From Priapulus caudatus (lineage: Eukaryota; Priapulida; Priapulimorpha; Priapulimorphida; Priapulidae): a DNA stretch of 35,791 bases. Made by a program: the position numbers and the translations under genes. Position 1 is the first letter of the stretch. Every line of letters starts with the position of its first letter. Location: assembly GCF_000485595.1 (NCBI RefSeq), contig NW_014577767.1, positions 108,659-144,449 on the forward strand, read 5' to 3'. The notes under the pieces are model-generated. The model was not told where the DNA came from. It saw only the letters and a program-made list of their open reading frames with translations, and made no database searches. Positions 1-9,173 of this stretch are shown piece after piece.

Positions 1-272
1 TTACGAGCACTCGGAAATTTATTCTCGCCCTAAGTGCAGAGGCGAAAGGCTTCTGCAATCGCCACAACTCCTCAATTGACCGATTATGCGGCTTTCTGTA
101 GTACCCAGAGGGCTTCGAGTAGTTAGTTCTACATAGAGGGCAGCGAATTGGATCAAAAGGCGCCGCGAGGCGGCGCTGTTCGCGCTTCGCGCGTATATCC
201 GGGCTGCAGATCGTCCAGGCATCCGTATTTCTACCAGTATCATGTTCGTGCGTCTATCATGCGTCTATCGTC
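1..272. other. Unassigned GC-richer sequence
   Basis: No gene or known repeat is recognised. A minus-strand open frame of 74 codons lies here, but it resembles no family I know. Near 158-177 there is a short GC-rich inverted repeat (GGCGCC and GCGGCGC). Just before the next element the DNA contains short repeats of GCGTCTAT. Confidence 0.4.
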
Positions 273-280
273 TATGCGTC

Positions 281-764
281 CAGGGCCGGACTAAGCGTGT
301 GGGGGGCCCGGGGCACGCAATTGTGTGGGGGCCCTATAGTCTGTATTTTTTCTGCACTTTCATGCTTGCAAATTCAGAGAGTATTTCATCGTGTTTCAAC
401 GAATTTAAAATGTCACTTTCCATAGCGAGAATACTGAGGTTTACCAGTCTCTGTTGGCTCATCGTGGTTCTCATGTGATTTTTAATCAACTTGAGTTTTG
501 AAAATGACCTTTCAGCGCTACAATTCGAGACTATCAATGAAAGATAGATTCTCAGAGCAATTTCGGTATTAGGGAAAGTGTCCTTCAGCTGAACAGCAAA
601 ATTCAGTCAGAGAAACAGCATCACTTCAACGTTACATGCTAAGAATTTTGTGGATCACAATTACGACAGTTTTGTAAATTTTAGGATACTCTAAATGTGG
701 GGGGCCCCAAATGTGGGGGGCCCGGGGCACGTGCCCCTGTTGCCTCGCCCTTAATCCGCTAGTG
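281..764 (-). mobile_element. Non-autonomous hAT element with 8-bp TSD
   Basis: The ends read CAGGGCCGGACTAAG (left) and, on the reverse strand, CACTAGCGGATTAAG (right), matching at 10 of 15 positions. The element is flanked by a perfect 8-bp duplication TATGCGTC at 273-280 and 765-772, the TSD length of hAT transposons. G/C-rich subterminal blocks (GGGGGGCCCGGGGCAC) sit inside both ends. The interior carries a decayed transposase C-terminus on the minus strand. Caveat: both flanks contain GCGTCTAT-type short repeats, so part of the TSD match could come from local repetition. Confidence 0.75.
334..625 (-). pseudogene. hAT transposase C-terminal (dimerisation) fragment, frameshifted
   Basis: On the minus strand one open frame (542-625) reads [16 protein letters not shown]. 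It is followed, after one extra base in a T run near 541, by a second frame (334-540) that contains [17 protein letters not shown] and ends at a stop at 334. The [12 protein letters not shown] block and the following RLxNLxILxMES stretch are the conserved hAT C-terminal dimerisation region, as in ZMYM1-like transposases. Only about 95 codons remain of a protein normally 500-700 residues long. The catalytic core and zinc finger are missing and there is an upstream stop (626-628), so this is a dead relic inside the 281-764 element. Confidence 0.8.
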
Positions 765-819
765 TATGCGTCTATCATGCGTCTATCGTGTTCATCTGTT
801 CTAACTACGTGGAATTATG

Positions 820-985
820 GGATACTAACTGAGTTAAAATATTTAACTCTGAGTTACTTAACTCAGGATTTAATCCATGTTTATGAAACCCAAATTTAAC
901 TCGGAGTTTACTAACTCAGAGTTAGTGAGTTTAACTCCGAGTTAGTCCTAACTCAGGGTTAAAGTTAATCCACGACTGTGGAACC
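820..985. repeat. GAGTTA-rich interspersed repeat fragment
   Basis: The segment is built from alternating TAACTCAG and GAGTTA words in both orientations, so it can fold on itself. It contains two direct copies of a longer motif: TAACTCAGG, then TTAATCCA, then a GAAACC/GGAACC end. It looks like the remains of a small TIR element. No coding potential is seen. Confidence 0.5.
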
Positions 986-990
986 GGGTC

Positions 991-1128
991 CAGATGAGCA
1001 TTTGACAATTAAGAGAACCATGGTATCTGAGCCACAAGGGATTCAGAGTCTCCATGTTGAGAGCCTGGTCTTATAGCTTGAGAAAATTCACTGCATGGGC
1101 CAGGGTTTGAACTAACAGCCTGCAAAGT
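991..1128 (-). mobile_element. tRNA-derived SINE, 5'-truncated copy A
   Basis: The segment is homologous to the two fuller SINE copies at 22115-22336 and 35172-35403. Read on the minus strand it has the Pol III B box (GTTCAAACC, about 1103-1111), the body, and one unit of the tail motif (TTGTCAAATGCTCATCTG). The tRNA A-box half is missing, as expected of a 5'-truncated, reverse-transcribed copy. Confidence 0.65.
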
Positions 1129-1243
1129 GACGTGCAAGTTTCACAGTTTCACATCGCAACATAGAAACAGATTTCGAGGATGTGTGAAATCTGTGTCCTT
1201 CGGTATGACGCGACGTACATGCAACATTGCGATTACTAGTGAG

Positions 1244-1521
1244 GCTCATAGGGTCTATGTCCCCCAGGGTACTGCCGGAACGTACTCTGGGTACGGTCCG
1301 GTATACCGGAACGTACCCTGGTCACTATTTGATATGGTTAGGGTTAGGGTTAGGGTTTGGGTTCGGGTTAGGGAGTAGGCCTAGGCGACTCCCTAGACTC
1401 GTTAGTGGAGTAGACGAGGTACGGTTCGGCATATTAGATAGTACCAGGGTACGTTCCTGTATACCGGAGCGTACCGAGGGTACGTTCCGGCAGTACCCCG
1501 GGGGACATAGACTCTCTCAGC
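1244..1521. mobile_element. Mutator-like MITE with 9-bp TSD
   Basis: Terminal inverted repeats of about 85 bp (1244-1329 and 1436-1521) align with roughly nine mismatches and share the internal block TCTATGTCCCCC. A perfect 9-bp direct repeat ACTAGTGAG flanks the element at 1235-1243 and 1522-1530. Long TIRs plus a 9-bp TSD are typical of Mutator-like elements. The spacer holds TTAGGG-type repeats and no transposase. The overlapping open frames are by-products of the repeat. Confidence 0.75.
1335..1378 (+). repeat. Telomere-like GGTTAG repeats inside a MITE
   Basis: About six degenerate units of GGTTAG/GGTTTG/GGTTCG form the core between the TIRs of the 1244-1521 element. This is interstitial, not a chromosome end. 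Confidence 0.85.
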
Positions 1522-1530
1522 ACTAGTGAG

Positions 1531-2100
1531 GTCAACAGTCGTAAGTTAGTCATTAGCATTCGCAAGAAACGGCAATAAAACCAGAACAGCCGAGGATCAG
1601 ACCTGGTTCTCATCATCAACGCATATGCCGAAGGCTGTTAGTGGCTGAATGTAGAACAGCGACACCGATCGATACGGATGAAATCGCTCAAATCAACAGT
1701 TGTTGCGATTCCACAAGCCTTTTCACTACGCACGTAGGTAGACATTTCATAGTCTAAGTGGTCGTAATTGTTCGTTTGCTGGTCGGCGCGCTTCGTTTTC
1801 CTGTAGAAAAACGAGTTACGATTTTGGGTGTTTCATGCCCTGACATTATTTTCGAACATATCGCGTCCCATAGATGGCGCCACGCCATGTTCATGGCATT
1901 TTAACGCAGTTTTTCTTCACGCGGCTGCGGCCGCTAAGGTAGACTGCTGCCGGTGGACCGTTGCACACGCTGCACTAACTATAAGTTCAGTGTAGCCAAG
2001 GATACTTGGCGGAGTGAAGGTCCGTTCCAGTCTAGCTGTATTCATGATAGACCGGATGTTCTGATTTTTCCGATGATGACGACATAGTTACAGCATCTAC
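1531..2100. other. Unassigned intergenic DNA
   Basis: No convincing open frame, RNA gene or repeat is seen. There is a local GC-rich patch with GCGGCCGC near 1930. Nothing further can be supported. Confidence 0.4.
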
Positions 2101-2404
2101 ATATAGCATAGAGCTATGCATAGAGCATAGAGCATATATATAGTTTCGGATTCATACATATCCATCGATATTGCATCCATGCATATATCATGCCACTGTG
2201 TTGTAGTGCATAAAACTGTAAGGTTGTTCGATGTGAAGAGTCAAAAGCAGCAAAGATTACTTTCCATCGAACGTCTACCACGCCAACGTGGCGAACGTCT
2301 ACCACTCCAGTAGTACGGACGTCGGTGTTGTTTACTGTTACTCGACTACACAACAAATTGTGTTTACACAGGTCTTCTAACCCTTGCAAATACCGTTTGT
2401 TGCA
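2100..2404. other. Unassigned DNA with short AGCATAGAG repeats
   Basis: 2104-2141 contains short repeats of AGCATAGAG around the palindrome CTATGCATAG. At 2267-2317 the word CGAACGTCTACCAC occurs twice. A 91-codon minus-strand frame overlaps but has no protein-like features. Confidence 0.4.
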
Positions 2405-2680
2405 GCTAGTAGTAGTACTAGCTCTAGTACTATACTATATAGTATTAGTAGTAGTACTAGTAGCTCTAGTACTATAGTAGTAACTTAGTCTAGTACTTAG
2501 TCTAGTAACCCGACCAGGCTGTGTAACTAACGTCAATATAGGGTATTCTAACCTTAGCAATACCGTTTCTTGGAGCTAGTAGTCTAGTACTAGTAACTAG
2601 TACTAGTACTAGTGAGTAGTGGCAGTAGTGCTAGTACTAATAGTAGTACTACTACTACTACTAATTATTGTAACTAACAT
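2405..2680. repeat. TAG/CTA-rich low-complexity tract
   Basis: The tract is dominated by AGTAGTACTAGT-type words on both strands, hence rich in small palindromes. It is interrupted at about 2505-2576 by a copy of a dispersed motif that includes GCAATACCGTTTCTTGGAG. The same motif is seen at 13594-13665 and 27285-27356, and inverted near 3005-3032. Confidence 0.75.
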
Positions 2681-3462
2681 GTAATAGTAATAGAAGTATT
2701 CGTAGGTCTGCATACAATTCAATTGTATCACCCTTGTATCTTGTATCTTGTATCTTGGTACCCTCTCTTGTATTTCACAAGGCACTCGATTCTACGAGGT
2801 GCGGGGTTTATCTAGAGAAAAGAAGATTATTAATGCCGCCTCTAGTTCTCTAGATGTTAGTGTTTCTAGTGACCAGTATTTTCCGTACATAATCTAACTC
2901 TGGTTTCAATAACCTGTGGTTTTCTCCTGTCGAATTTTCTATTCGTTGTCCCTCCTTATATTTATTATAGCTATTAGATTTATATAAATGTTCCATGTTC
3001 CATGTTCCAAGAAACGGTATTGCTAGGGTTACAATACCCCTATACTAGACAACCCCTGCTTATATAGCAAGCAATTTACTCTACCTAGTTCCTGATACTG
3101 ACAATGACAATGGCAGTGGGAGATTGTAGTGGTAGGGGTGCATTAGTCGGAGCCGACGCAGACCCCAGTAATGGGGGTGATGATAAACCCGGCACCCTCA
3201 CATTAGCAAAGCAGAGTATAAACGTCTGCATTTCGCGGACTAGGGGTGCATATGATATAAGGCACAGGTCATATAGATGATAGAGATGGCAGATAATGTG
3301 TTAATTGTTTATATATAGAAAAAGAAGCTCTCAGGAAATGTTACATACTATATGATAATGCTAATGAAGTAAGCTTTGAAATGCTGCACTTTCGCCTTAC
3401 TGCTGTCATCGAAAATCAAAAATCAAAATACTAACTCGTCAACCACAACCACTGCTACTCGT
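2681..3462. other. Unassigned AT-rich intergenic DNA
   Basis: A short tandem array of (C)TTGTATC occurs at about 2730-2757. An inverted copy of the AATACCGTTTCTTGG motif lies near 3005-3032. No gene is evident. Confidence 0.4.
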
Positions 3463-3532
3463 CGATACCACTGCCACAATGCTAACACTATTTTTAAAGT
3501 GGGCGGAGCTCCGGGGAAATGCAGCGAATGGC
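3463..3532 (+). repeat. Short dispersed repeat, copy 1
   Basis: About 70 bp matching 18361-18430 in reverse complement with a few mismatches. Shared words include CCACTGCCACAA, GCTCCGG and CAGCGAATGGC. In both places it opens a short frame (KWxxLRxNxANG), but this is too short to call a gene. Confidence 0.55.
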
Positions 3533-3650
3533 GATTCTAAAACAGCATATGATTTGAAAGAGGTAACTGGGCGCACAATCCGCGTACTATTTCCTATCAC
3601 TATTCCAAACGTCTGCCCTCTGTGTCCCCCGCTAAAATTGCCGACTGTTC

Positions 3651-3713
3651 GCTGGCAGCTGTGGATTCGTGCTCCGGCCTATGGATTCGGCGCACGGATC
3701 CATAGCTGCCAGC
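3651..3713. repeat. Inverted repeat, 22-bp arms
   Basis: Arms at 3651-3672 (GCTGGCAGCTGTGGATTC...) and 3692-3713 are reverse complements with two mismatches around a 19-bp loop. This may be a small hairpin or a MITE remnant. Confidence 0.7.
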
Positions 3714-4287
3714 GCTGCATACTGTCGTAGGACGTTGCCGCAGTCGCGTGCGCCTTGCCGCGGAACTGCGCGCAAGTTCTCCGCTCAGCGGTTATAGGAT
3801 CAACACCTCCTTTTGGCAACACTTCTCTGGTATCCCGTCTCATCTGGATCACGGGGGATACATGTAGTTGGCGACAACTGCCCTTTCTAGTTTCGCTTAG
3901 ATTTTGAGAAGAAATGTTATGAAAGTAGCAATACAAATGAGTTGTAGTAAATTTTTGCAACTTATGCAAGCTCACAGTAGGTATATATATGCATTTAGCT
4001 GCGAGGTGGATCTGCTTTAAGCAAAGCGTCCAGACGATTCTGATACTTCTTGCGCATGTTTATTGAACAAACCTCACTGTAACATTTTTGATGTTGGTAA
4101 TTTTTCAATGTAAATCGGAAGAACTGAAATGATAACGTCATTCTTTCAAACAATTCGCAAGGGAAATCAGAGAATCGATGATAATCCATCAAAAAATCCA
4201 CAAACATAATGAAATGAACCCTTCTCGTTGAAAGAAATGCTGATGATTTTAAAATACAAGTTACCATTTAGCAAGTAAAGCCTGCCG
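3714..4287. other. Unassigned DNA upstream of the zinc-finger gene
   Basis: A minus-strand open frame of 90 codons (3995-4267) has a mixed, protein-like composition, but I recognise no family and see no splice or start context that would support it. Otherwise nothing is identified. Confidence 0.35.
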
Positions 4288-4357
4288 CACACGCTGTGGA
4301 ACTTGCTGCGCCATCATCCACACGTGGACGATGGCGCAGCAAGTTCCACAGCGTGTG
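4288..4357. repeat. Perfect 28-bp-arm hairpin
   Basis: Arms 4288-4315 and 4330-4357 are perfect reverse complements (beginning CACACGCTGTGGAACTTGC). The 14-bp loop itself contains TCCAC/GTGGA, so the stem can nearly close. It lies about 380 bp upstream of the zinc-finger start codon. Confidence 0.85.
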
Positions 4358-4426
4358 TGGATGCAAAATCCCTCGATCTGCGTCGTGTGGAAAGTATCAC
4401 ACGTGTTTGATATTTTCTTCCACGTG
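4321..4426. promoter_or_regulatory. Cluster of three CACGTG E-boxes
   Basis: CACGTG occurs at 4321-4326, 4400-4405 and 4421-4426, 310-420 bp upstream of the zinc-finger ATG. CACGTG is the canonical site of bHLH factors such as Myc/Max and USF. Whether it acts as a promoter element here is inference. The first box lies in the loop of the hairpin. Confidence 0.4.
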
Positions 4427-4652
4427 TAGAAGATTGAACAGCGTCTGCGGAGTGGCTGTGTAAATTGCCACACACAATTCGCATTGTTCACTTGATTGTT
4501 TGCTTGGACGCATTGTATTTTTTTCTCAGCTTGCATAGAGGCATGTCCAAGAACTGATTGATCAAACGTCGTGTGAACGCGGACAAGAAACAATCAAGAA
4601 CAATGCGACCCCGATTATTGCTATCTATTTAGTAATATTAGTGTTGATATAT

Positions 4653-4670
4653 AAACGTTTTTGTTACAGC
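4653..4670 (+). promoter_or_regulatory. Candidate 3' splice acceptor before the zinc-finger ORF
   Basis: The sequence AACGTTTTTGTTACAG ends at 4669, a good acceptor with a pyrimidine-rich lead. An exon starting at 4670 would carry a 67-nt 5' leader with an in-frame TGA at 4725-4727 before the ATG at 4737. This suggests a 5' UTR intron rather than missing N-terminal coding sequence. No donor has been identified. Confidence 0.4.
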
Positions 4671-4736
4671 TTTCCTTGAGTAAAAGCGTCAACTGATGCC
4701 AATGAGAAATGGGCTTCTAAAGAGTGAAGACAGAAC

Positions 4737-6428
4737 ATGTCTGGTTCAGCCTTCTTCCAACAAGGCCGCATAATGGAGCACACAAGAACAGCCACTACGT
4801 CTACTGGGTCTATGGCCGGAAAGAAACCATGGAAATGTAACGTCTGTGATATAAGTTTTCGTCAAAAAACCAAGTTAAAGGTACACATGAAAAGTCACAC
4901 AGGAGAGAAGCCATATACATGTAAACCGTGTGAAAAAACGTTTTATTCATCTGGCCATTTGGAAAAACACATGGAAACTCACACAGGCGAGAAACCATAT
5001 AAATGTGTTATTTGTGATGCTCACTTTTCTTCCCAGAATAGTTTAAACCTTCACATCAAAATTCACACAGGGGAAAAGCCATATAAATGTGAACTATGTG
5101 AAGCTGCTTTCCGAGATAGTGGTGATATGAAGAAACACATGAGAATTCACACAGGAGAAAAACCATTTAAATGTAATATGTGCGAAAAAGCCTTTACTGC
5201 ATCCGGCCATTTGAGAATACACAAAAGAACTCACACGGGAGAAAAACCATATGAATGTTACATATGTGGAGTATCTTTCACACAGCAGTGTACTGTTATA
5301 AGACATATGAAAACTCACACAGGTGAGAAACCATATAAGTGTAGTATGTGTGATGCTACCTTCCCTGATAAAAGAACTGCAATTATACATGAGCGGACTC
5401 ATACAGGGGAGAGACCGCATAAGTGTGACATGTGTGGAGCAAGCTTCTCTCAGAGAAGTGGTTTGGTAATGCACTTGCGAACTCATACTGGTAAGAAACC
5501 TTTTAAGTGTGATGTGTGTATGAAAGCTTTCTCTGCAAAGAACAATTTGGTGATCCACATGAGAAGACACACGGGCGAGAAACCATATAAATGTGATTTT
5601 TGTGACGCGGCTTTCGCTACGGCAGAAGCAACCAAGACCCATCGCAGACTACATACAGGAGAAAAACCATATAAATGTGAACTGTGCGATTGTGCATTCT
5701 CTTGGGGAAGTAACTGGACGATACACATGAGAACTCATACAAAAGAGAAGCCATATGCGTGTACGATGTGTAAGAAGGTTTTTATCAGATCGACTCAGTT
5801 GACAGTACACTTGCGAACTCACACTGGGGAAAAACCGTACAAATGTGATGTGTGTGAATCTGCTTTTTCTCAGGTAGGCAACCTGAAGAGACACAAGACA
5901 ACTCACACAGGAGAGAAACTATTTAAATGCAATGTATGTAATGCGACTGTTGCTGAGAAAGGAACTTTGACAAAACACATGCGAATTCACACTGGAGAAA
6001 AATCGTACAAATGTGATTTGTGTGATGCAGCTTTTATTACTTCAGGTAACCGGAAAATACACATGAAAACCCATACAGGAGAGAAATCGTTTAAATGCGA
6101 TCTATGTAACGACACTTTTGCCTACCGAAGTGCCTTAAAGTCTCATATGCGAATCCACACAGGCGAGAAACCATATAAATGTGATCTTTGTGAAGCTGCC
6201 TATTCGATGCCACATAGTTTAAGGCTTCACCTCACAACTCACACAGGAGAGAAACCAATTAAATGTGATCTGTGCCAAAGACGTTTTGCTGTTCAAGCCT
6301 ATTTGACAAAACACATGAGAACTCACACCGGCGAAAAACCTTATAAATGTAAGCTCTGTGAAGCTGCTTTTCCCAGAAGTGACCGTTTGAAACGTCACTT
6401 AAAATCTCACGTAGGACAGAAACCATAA
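4737..6428 (+). CDS. C2H2 zinc-finger protein with 19 tandem fingers
   Basis: Predicted nuclear, sequence-specific DNA-binding protein of 563 residues. After a 31-residue basic/polar leader, 19 C2H2 fingers run without a break in exact 28-residue steps (finger 1 at 32-54, finger 19 at 536-558), followed by only VGQKP. All Cys and His ligands are present. Twelve of the 18 linkers are TGEKP. The variants are TGERP, TGKKP, TKEKP, TGEKL and two TGEKS. Finger 14 has Val and finger 17 Tyr in place of the core Phe. No KRAB, BTB, SCAN, ZAD or other effector domain is present, so its action (repressor, activator or architectural) is unknown. The ATG at 4737 has A at -3 and an in-frame stop 10 bp upstream (TGA, 4725-4727), which supports this start. 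Met13 or Met26 are alternatives. The ORF is uninterrupted, so the coding part is one exon. The antisense open frames are shadows. Confidence 0.95.
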   Translation: MSGSAFFQQGRIMEHTRTATTSTGSMAGKKPWKCNVCDISFRQKTKLKVHMKSHTGEKPYTCKPCEKTFYSSGHLEKHMETHTGEKPYKCVICDAHFSSQNSLNLHIKIHTGEKPYKCELCEAAFRDSGDMKKHMRIHTGEKPFKCNMCEKAFTASGHLRIHKRTHTGEKPYECYICGVSFTQQCTVIRHMKTHTGEKPYKCSMCDATFPDKRTAIIHERTHTGERPHKCDMCGASFSQRSGLVMHLRTHTGKKPFKCDVCMKAFSAKNNLVIHMRRHTGEKPYKCDFCDAAFATAEATKTHRRLHTGEKPYKCELCDCAFSWGSNWTIHMRTHTKEKPYACTMCKKVFIRSTQLTVHLRTHTGEKPYKCDVCESAFSQVGNLKRHKTTHTGEKLFKCNVCNATVAEKGTLTKHMRIHTGEKSYKCDLCDAAFITSGNRKIHMKTHTGEKSFKCDLCNDTFAYRSALKSHMRIHTGEKPYKCDLCEAAYSMPHSLRLHLTTHTGEKPIKCDLCQRRFAVQAYLTKHMRTHTGEKPYKCKLCEAAFPRSDRLKRHLKSHVGQKP

Positions 6429-7827
6429 AAATCCAATCGTGGTATAAGAGCTTTTCGAGAGCTGTGTCATTCAAAGTCACATCAAAACGCAGTACTTAGC
6501 GGAAGTGCATGTGTGAAAAATTATTGTAATTGCTGTTCAACGTATCTGCCCTTTCTATCACCAATGAAGTATGGAAATTTGTCAACCATAATTAACTTAT
6601 TTCAGAAATCTTTCACACATTCATCAGGTAAACAAGTAGTCGGATGTATCTTGTGAGGTAAAGACCATAGCAGTCTTGATAAAATGAAATTACGACACTA
6701 CAATTGTGTGACAGTTTAAAAAGAAAAAGCATGTGTGTGTTATCTATATTATAATTATAATAATATAAGGGCAGTATTCTGTAGTAACCAAGTGAAAACA
6801 TGGACATGGGGAAAGCGTGGTGGACAAATTTACGATGGTTAGAGAGACATTGCAAAAAATGGTTAAATTAATTTTAAAAAATGAAGGCAGTTTTATTGTT
6901 GTATTTACTTCAGCACATGGCGTGCTTGTGTTGCTACTTGTAAACAATTGTTGAGCATGTATTGAGCTGAGCTTGTAAGCAATTGCTGAGCAGGATTCCA
7001 GTTTTGATTTGATGAAGGGAAAAGGTTTAGTTTTAGCACAAAAGTACTAGTGGGAATATGGTTGTAATGTTTGGCTCATATTTGAATTTATTATTTTTAT
7101 ATACTTTTATTTAATTTCTTCATGCAAGTGCGGTCACATCGTTTGTGTTTTTTCAATAGTAACTAATTGCCATATTCACTGTGCTAAGCGTTCTGGAAAT
7201 ATGGTTTGACTGGATTTTCCCTCCAATTTGAACTGGAACTTAATTAATTACTAGTTGGAGTTTAATTCGAATTTCAATGCAACATTAGCAATCTTTGCTT
7301 GTTGTTTGATAATCGTTTTACATGTTTGTGCAAAAAAATATTGTCATAATTGTTGTCATTGATATAGTCACTAATTGTGTAGTTATTATTAGTTTCACTG
7401 TTATTGTTGTCACCGCAACCAAGTTCCTACTACGCTTGGGAGCAAGCACAGCCGTAGCTAGCGGGAATGGGTAGGGGGAGGGGCAAAGCAGTTCCGTTCC
7501 CCTGGCCTTGACAGTACGTGCCACTGGTATACTGCGCACTTAATTGCCAGAACACAAACTGCATATTGCCTTGCACCCCCTGCCCAAGGGCAGAATGAAT
7601 TAGTCACGGCCCTTACACGTTTATAATCGCGAGTTGTTTAAAAAAATTGTTGGTATACAAAGCCCTGCAACGGTGTCAGGGATTCTACTAATAATATCCT
7701 TAATATTTAGTTGTTTTGTAAATGGCCAAATAGTAGCCATTTTAATTGTGCAGCACCAATGGAAAAACGAATAAAAACGAATAAAATCACGTAGAAGTGC
7801 AATTAATATAATCTTCCTGCAAGATTT
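6429..7827. other. 3' flank of the zinc-finger gene, AT-rich intergenic
   Basis: No AATAAA is evident in the first several hundred bases after the stop, so the 3' end of the transcript is not placed. The first clear AATAAA words are near 7770-7787. A direct repeat GTAAxCAATTGxTGAGCA occurs near 6940-6991. Around 7440-7620 there are G- and C-rich runs (GGGTAGGGGGAGGGG and a CCCCTGCCC stretch) that may be an old element end. No gene is seen. Confidence 0.45.
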
Positions 7828-7882
7828 TTTGCTCAGCTGACGAATTCAGATGCAGCTTGTGGAATCGCATGATTGTCCGTCC
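7828..7882 (+). repeat. Fragment of dispersed repeat E (5' end only)
   Basis: It contains CAGATGCAGCTTGTGGAATC followed by GTCCGTCC. This matches the first 50-60 bp of the E family (full copies at 11130, 14571, 22820 and 28254). It ends abruptly at a TACTCCTGATATATA tract. Confidence 0.7.
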
Positions 7883-8326
7883 TATTATCTACTCCTGATA
7901 TATATATATATATACTGTAGGGTAGGTATATGTGCCGCGGTTGAGACCCCCATGTTCACCTCCAAATTTCTGCACAGGAGACCCCCCCCCCCTTTCACAT
8001 ATTTCCCGTCCGGGAGCATATAGGTCCTATTTTTTCCCATTCGGGAGACACATGAATTCTAATTAACTAGTCAACATCCAGCATATTTCACTTAACGGCA
8101 CGGTATAAAGTTGAACAGCTGATACGAGTTTGTATATATATAGTGTGCACCCCCACCCCCCTGATGACAACTGGTAGTGGTGTTTCTTTAGTTTCTGTAA
8201 ATATTATAGAAGCATGCACGATATATTATCACAACTGTGATCATTGCAAGTGAAATACCAGCCATCATGTCATTGAAACTGAACGAATTAAGATTACCAA
8301 GGAATGATTATAATTAAACGATAACT
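7883..8326. other. AT microsatellite, poly-C and unassigned DNA
   Basis: 7898-7916 is a (TA)n run preceded by ACTCCTGATA, the same word that ends the foldback elements elsewhere in the window. 7983-7994 is a poly-C run. 8149-8161 is C-rich. No gene is seen. Confidence 0.5.
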
Positions 8327-8751
8327 TGTGTGATCATGGAAGACTTAAATTTCACAGTGAAATTCTGCATGCAAAACTTACTTGAACAACGTTTACGCGC
8401 CTTAAATCATATATGAACTTCATTCTCTATATGAGATTCTGTACGTTGGGAATACAATGTCAATAGCATTTACGCGAACGTCTGTTTTTGATTAAGGCCA
8501 ACTATAAATAGTACTACCTCGCAGGTGGGTGGCTGATAGTATATCTATATATAGAGGACAGGATGTCTGTTTATACACGAGTAATGGTGGCGCATTGCAT
8601 GCCGGGATAAGCTGCTGCCTGCCTCCGAGCCTCCGTTTCGAGGCCCGCCAAGCCAAGCATAATGCGCGCGGGCATGACATCACACACACGACTACAGTGA
8701 TCGATCGAAACTAGCGCCGTTAGGGATTTTCGGATGATACGTCCTCTAGAG

Positions 8752-8826
8752 GTGTAACGATACACATGTGCTACGATTCGATTCGATTCACGATTCATGC
8801 ATCACGATTCGATTCACGATTCGATT
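8752..8826 (+). mobile_element. hAT-like element terminus (left end only)
   Basis: TAGAGGTGTAACGATAC followed by ATTCGATTCACG repeats resembles the TAGGGGTGTAACG ends of many hAT elements and matches the end of the element at 31264. No matching right end with an 8-bp TSD was found within the block, so its extent is unknown. Confidence 0.5.
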
Positions 8827-8900
8827 TTTTCCATAAAGACAAAACCATTTTTTTGTCAGACAATAAACACCTCTAATATCCATTCCACTTTGAACAATGA

Positions 8901-9173
8901 GGCCATCCTTAAAAAATTCTATGTTTGCTGTCCCCCGACCCATGATTTTTATTGTGGGTAGGTAGGTAGGTCAATTTTTTTTTTGTCAGGCATAATAGTT
9001 ATTTTAAGTCTGTTCTCATGTTTGCCACACATGCTTTGTGTTTCAGTCTTAACTATGAAAAATGTAAAAAAAATAAAATATGGAACTCAAAATGTCAAAA
9101 AAAACTTTTGGGTCGCGGCTATTTTCGTGGGTCGGTCGGAGGACCGCAAACATATGATTTTTTAAGGATGGCC
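8901..9173. mobile_element. MITE with ~40-bp TIRs and 10-bp imperfect TSD
   Basis: Both ends begin GGCCATCCTTAAAAAAT and continue as inverted repeats for about 40 bp (GACCCA...). They are flanked by TGAACAATGA (8891-8900) and TGAACAATCA (9174-9183). The interior contains GTAG microsatellite DNA and no coding sequence. TSD length and TIR size suggest a Mutator-like element, but the superfamily is not certain. It is also present in the second copy of the block at 17114-17401. Confidence 0.7.

Noticed and set aside
1335-1378. Telomere or chromosome end
   Set aside because: The array is short, degenerate and enclosed by TIRs with a TSD, so it is interstitial.
3995-4593. Two adjacent minus-strand frames as a transposase or gene
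   Set aside because: No recognisable motif. One runs through the hairpin. Splice and start signals are unconvincing.
5094-5906. Long antisense frames within the zinc-finger gene
   Set aside because: Shadows of the repeated finger codons on the opposite strand.
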